From Candidatus Nanoarchaeia archaeon (GTDB taxonomy: Archaea > Nanobdellota > Nanobdellia > Tiddalikarchaeales > Tiddalikarchaeaceae): a DNA stretch of 8,270 nt. The position numbers and the translations under genes are program-made. Position 1 is the stretch's first letter, and every line of letters starts with the position of its first letter. The stretch is from the NCBI GenBank assembly GCA_028704265.1, contig JAQVLH010000044.1, positions 1 to 8,270 of the forward strand. The letters are read 5' to 3'. The notes below the pieces were generated by a model, which saw only the letters and a program-made list of their open reading frames with translations, made no database searches and was not told the DNA's origin. Below, piece after piece: positions 6,301-8,270 of the stretch.

Positions 6301-8270
6301 TTGTTATTTGAATGGTTCAGAAATGGGATATGATTCAGAAAATAATTATTATTGGAGCAGCATTGATGAATTAAACCCAGGAATTAATTCTTTTAATATT
6401 TCATGCACTGATTTGATTGGAAATTATAATGAAACATTAATAGAAGTATTTTATGATAATATGCCTCCTGAATTAATTATTAATTCTCCAATAAACGATT
6501 CAACAATACTTAATTCCAGTGTTTATTTTGAAGTTAGTTCAATTGATGCTGAATCATGTTCATTAATTTTAAACGATACTCATCATTATAATTTATTTAA
6601 ATTTGGAGAAATTTTTAACATAATAGATTCTATTGTAAATGGTGATTATAAAGCTGAATTTAGTTGCAAGGATTTAGCTGGAAATTATGATTCTTCAATT
6701 ATTTATTTTAGCGTTGATGGAAATTATACTCCTTTAGAAATTACAATCAATTCTCCAATTGATTCAAATAAATATAATTATAATCCTAAATTAAATATTT
6801 CAGCAAGCAATAATCCAAGCTCATGCAATTATAGCTTAAATAATTCTCTTAACCTTTCAATAGATTTTGCTGACTCATATTTTATAGCTAACCCTGATTA
6901 CTCTCAAGGATTAAATTTATTAGATATTTATTGCTATGATGGAATAACTAGAACACATAATCAGTTAGGTGTTAATGTTGATACTATAAATCCTCAATCT
7001 GAAATTAATTTTATTGAAAAAATTAATTCAGCAAATTTTATTTTATCAGGAATATTTACTGATAATTTAGCAATAGCAAACGTAACATATTATTATAATA
7101 ATGCTAATTTAATTAACTCAAGCTTTATTGCCCCTTATAATTATCTATGGAATGTTTCATCAATTTTAGACAATTCATTTATTAATATTTCAGCAGTAGC
7201 TTATGATAACTATGGAAATTATAATAAATCAGAATTAATTGATGTGCCTGTTAATTTTATTAATAATGAGCCAGTAGCAGTATTAGCAATTAGTGAGTCA
7301 GAGTTTGATGATGTTAAAATATTAAATGCAAGTGAAAGCTATGATTCTGATTCTATTGTTGAAACTGTTGAATTAAATTATAGTTATTACTTAAGCAATA
7401 GTAGTGGAATATATAATAAAATAAATCTTTGCAATTCATCTTCCAATACTTGCATGTGGAATACTACAGAAACTGAAAATGTTTGTTATGTTGGAACTTG
7501 CTATTTGAAAACAATAGTTTCAGATGGAGTTAATAATATAGATTCAAATATAATTGAATACACTTTTGAAGGCAATGATTTAGTAGTTCAATCATTAGTT
7601 TTGCCGCAAGAAGTAATTGCAAATATTAATTATAATCTTTCTTCAAAAATTAAAAATAATGGAAATAACAGCGCGTATGTTCAAGTTATTTATTTAGATT
7701 ATAATGATGTTATATTTAATGATTCTTTTGAAATAAGCGCGGGTCAAATAATCCAGTCAAATGCGACAAATTTAAATTTCTCTAAAGGAACTCATAATAT
7801 CACTGTTGCTGCAATAGTTAAGAAAGAAATTAATAATTTTGATAATTCATTAACTTCATTTTTGCAAAGTTATTACGCGATTGAAAAATTAATAATTGAT
7901 TCATGGGCTCCTGATAGAGCAATGCCTGGTTCATTAATTACTGCTTCAGTTTTTATTGATAATCCTTTGAATTTAAATTATTCATTAAACAATTATCCTC
8001 ATTCGGATTTTTCAGCAATTTTTAATCCTCAAAATTATACTAATTTTGATTTGTATAATAATTTATACAATGAATTTTATTATGATTTTACAATTCCTGT
8101 AAATCAGCAAAATTATAGTTTTTGGGCTAATTCTTTGCTTCAGGGAGAAAATATTGAAATTTCTTCAAATAATGAATCTATTAATTTAATATTGCCAAAA
8201 TCTCCAATATTAAGCACTGAATTAAGAGTAAGTCCAAAAATAAATAATATACAAAATAGCACAGTTACTG
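3332..8270 (+). CDS. Giant secreted multi-Ig-domain surface protein (3' end outside window)
   Basis: This frame stays open from ATG 3332 to the window edge, at least 1646 codons. ATG 3335 is equally possible as the start. Residues 1-24 are a classic signal peptide (KK, then ILLSLIFLALL, cleavage after GFSA). Residues 25-143 look like a Cna-B or carboxypeptidase-regulatory-like beta domain (NASGYYTFYG). Ig-like domains of 81-93 residues follow, each starting with an I-x-SP-type strand and ending near a Pro: three single-copy (144-388), seven amplified 82-residue modules (389-962), then four more (963-1314), the last resembling bacterial Ig-like type 7. A PKD-like domain covers about 1315-1415 (NASESYDSDSIVETVELNYSY) and includes four Cys. 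A CARDB-like domain begins at 1416 (DLVVQSLVLP, KNNGNNSAYVQV), and another beta domain follows to the edge. Sequons for N-glycosylation are very frequent. Such architecture fits an extracellular stalk, adhesin or S-layer-associated protein; the C-terminal anchor is not visible. No enzyme motif was seen. Function is inferred from architecture only. Confidence 0.9.
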   Translation, partial: MMSLNKKILLSLIFLALLGQGFSAEVSVCYYFNNMNGYVRTLDPAGVADLNVYMKCNVGSDPSYVYLNTITNASGYYTFYGKSAQLTQDDNGNLTAKCSLYSNDAKFVNPPIYSFILVSAYGCRTAGITQDIVYDYYNEVQSPTLVSPNSAITMNASKANVIVSMPRGKSCKVNDFAMTKSSSTTYEKTLDFVHGSNTLKIVCVDEWGRSLLDGISETINNDIQGPSINILKPVSDIGTTTELLVSTSDAISCSWNTTHQLTALDNYEFNTSISGITGTNFYFSVTCNDSFYNPTTIWHEVEVDQVPKIFLESPLGLVSSSAILNISSQNAVQCYSNYSANNMAQDGIYFTQTINNLNHGINIFNVSCLSALSFNSTLITINADVNSPVIQILSPKNMSYNSNIIWFNATANENVNSWIVNYNGTNSSLNINSSLVVEDGDYNLLLYAVDNFGNLGLNNSINFIVDTIAPSLEIISPNNFAKNNITQLINISVFDFHKDSVWFVNGSENISYSSPVLFNFSEGNNTLTVWANDSLGNMNNSSVIFEIDSVAPSLEIVSPNSFAKNNITQLLNISMFDLHEDSVWFVNGSKNITYIDSMLFNFSEGNNTLTVWANDSLGNLNTSSVSFEIDSVAPLIEILSPKNMSYNSNIVWFNATANENVNSWIVNYNSTNVSLNINSSLVVEDGDYNLLLYAVDNLGNVGLNNSINFIVDTIAPTLEIVSPDNFAKNNITQWLNISVTDFHKDSVWFFNGSENVTYIDSMLFNFSEGNNTLTVWANDSLGNLNTSSVSFEIDSVAPLIEILLPKNMSYNSNIVWFNATANENVNSWIVNYNGTNSSMNINSSLIVEDGDYNLLLYAVDNFGNVGLNNSINFIVDTIAPSLEIISPTNFAKNNITQLLNISVFDSHKDSIWFVNGSENISYSSPMLVNFLEGNNVLTVWANDSANNINSATVTFTIDSVLPKIILKSPLIPINTSSIFINITADELVTNCYLNGSEMGYDSENNYYWSSIDELNPGINSFNISCTDLIGNYNETLIEVFYDNMPPELIINSPINDSTILNSSVYFEVSSIDAESCSLILNDTHHYNLFKFGEIFNIIDSIVNGDYKAEFSCKDLAGNYDSSIIYFSVDGNYTPLEITINSPIDSNKYNYNPKLNISASNNPSSCNYSLNNSLNLSIDFADSYFIANPDYSQGLNLLDIYCYDGITRTHNQLGVNVDTINPQSEINFIEKINSANFILSGIFTDNLAIANVTYYYNNANLINSSFIAPYNYLWNVSSILDNSFINISAVAYDNYGNYNKSELIDVPVNFINNEPVAVLAISESEFDDVKILNASESYDSDSIVETVELNYSYYLSNSSGIYNKINLCNSSSNTCMWNTTETENVCYVGTCYLKTIVSDGVNNIDSNIIEYTFEGNDLVVQSLVLPQEVIANINYNLSSKIKNNGNNSAYVQVIYLDYNDVIFNDSFEISAGQIIQSNATNLNFSKGTHNITVAAIVKKEINNFDNSLTSFLQSYYAIEKLIIDSWAPDRAMPGSLITASVFIDNPLNLNYSLNNYPHSDFSAIFNPQNYTNFDLYNNLYNEFYYDFTIPVNQQNYSFWANSLLQGENIEISSNNESINLILPKSPILSTELRVSPKINNIQNSTVT
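4496..6217 (+). repeat. Seven tandem 246-bp (82-codon) Ig-like modules, order A B B A B A B
   Basis: Every unit is exactly 246 bp with no insertion or deletion: A1 4496-4741, B1 4742-4987, B2 4988-5233, A2 5234-5479, B3 5480-5725, A3 5726-5971, B4 5972-6217. Type A starts with I-x-ILSPKNMSYNSN, has NENVNSWIVNYN in the middle and ends NFIVDTIAP. Type B starts LEI-x-SP, then NFAKNNITQ, has an NGS-x-N motif in the middle and ends in a DSVAP-like sequence. Nucleotide identity is high: a 51-bp block is identical in B1, B2 and B3 (4892-4942, 5138-5188, 5630-5680), and a 45-bp block is identical in all three A units (4640-4684, 5378-5422, 5870-5914). B4 is the most divergent copy in its second half, as expected at the edge of an array. 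The flanking Ig-like domains are clearly related in layout but not recently duplicated. Confidence 0.95.
4988..5971 (+). repeat. Two direct copies of a 492-bp B-A unit
   Basis: B2-A2 (4988-5479) and B3-A3 (5480-5971) are consecutive 492-bp copies without gaps. The two A halves differ at 6 of 82 residues and the two B halves at 11 of 82, all within the first 40 residues. This shows that a two-module block was duplicated, not single modules one by one. Such direct repeats are expected to recombine with each other and to confuse short-read assembly, so copy number in the living cell may differ from that shown. Confidence 0.85.

Overview
This is a strongly A+T-rich window with the marks of an archaeon, most likely a DPANN-type lineage (Pacearchaeota, Woesearchaeota or relatives; the lineage is an inference). 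The evidence is threefold. The Sec accessory genes run in the archaeal order secF then secD and carry archaeal signatures such as IGTGVDDQIIITDE. A TATA box lies about 26 bp before a probably leaderless start. The last gene is an Asn/Ser/Thr-rich exported protein dense in N-glycosylation sequons. All four genes are on the + strand and no gap exceeds 60 bp.

Positions 1-2291 hold a secF-secD operon joined by an ATGA overlap. The two proteins normally form a membrane complex that assists SecYE-dependent export. As given, both genes are broken. secF enters truncated at the window edge and needs one extra base near 56-59 to stay in frame. secD has an in-frame TAA at 1926-1928, exactly where archaeal SecD usually has a conserved Glu, and reads on cleanly in the same frame to 2291. 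These may be sequence errors or real lesions; reads are needed to decide.

Positions 2349-3323 encode an unrecognised 324-residue protein: a polar N-terminal part, then several glycine-rich hydrophobic segments that include an internal duplication. It has its own TATA box.

From 3332 to beyond the right edge runs a giant secreted protein (at least 1646 codons, no stop in the window). It has a signal peptide, an N-terminal beta-type domain and a long chain of Ig-like domains, then PKD-like and CARDB-like domains. In the middle are seven tandem modules of exactly 82 codons each (4496-6217), of two kinds in the order A B B A B A B. The single-copy Ig-like domains on both sides carry a cysteine pair; the amplified modules have Trp and Ala at those places and no cysteine at all.

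Taken together: export machinery, an unknown membrane protein, and a large, probably glycosylated, cell-surface stalk or adhesin. The two genes from 2349 onward may form one surface module, because they are separated by only 8 bp.
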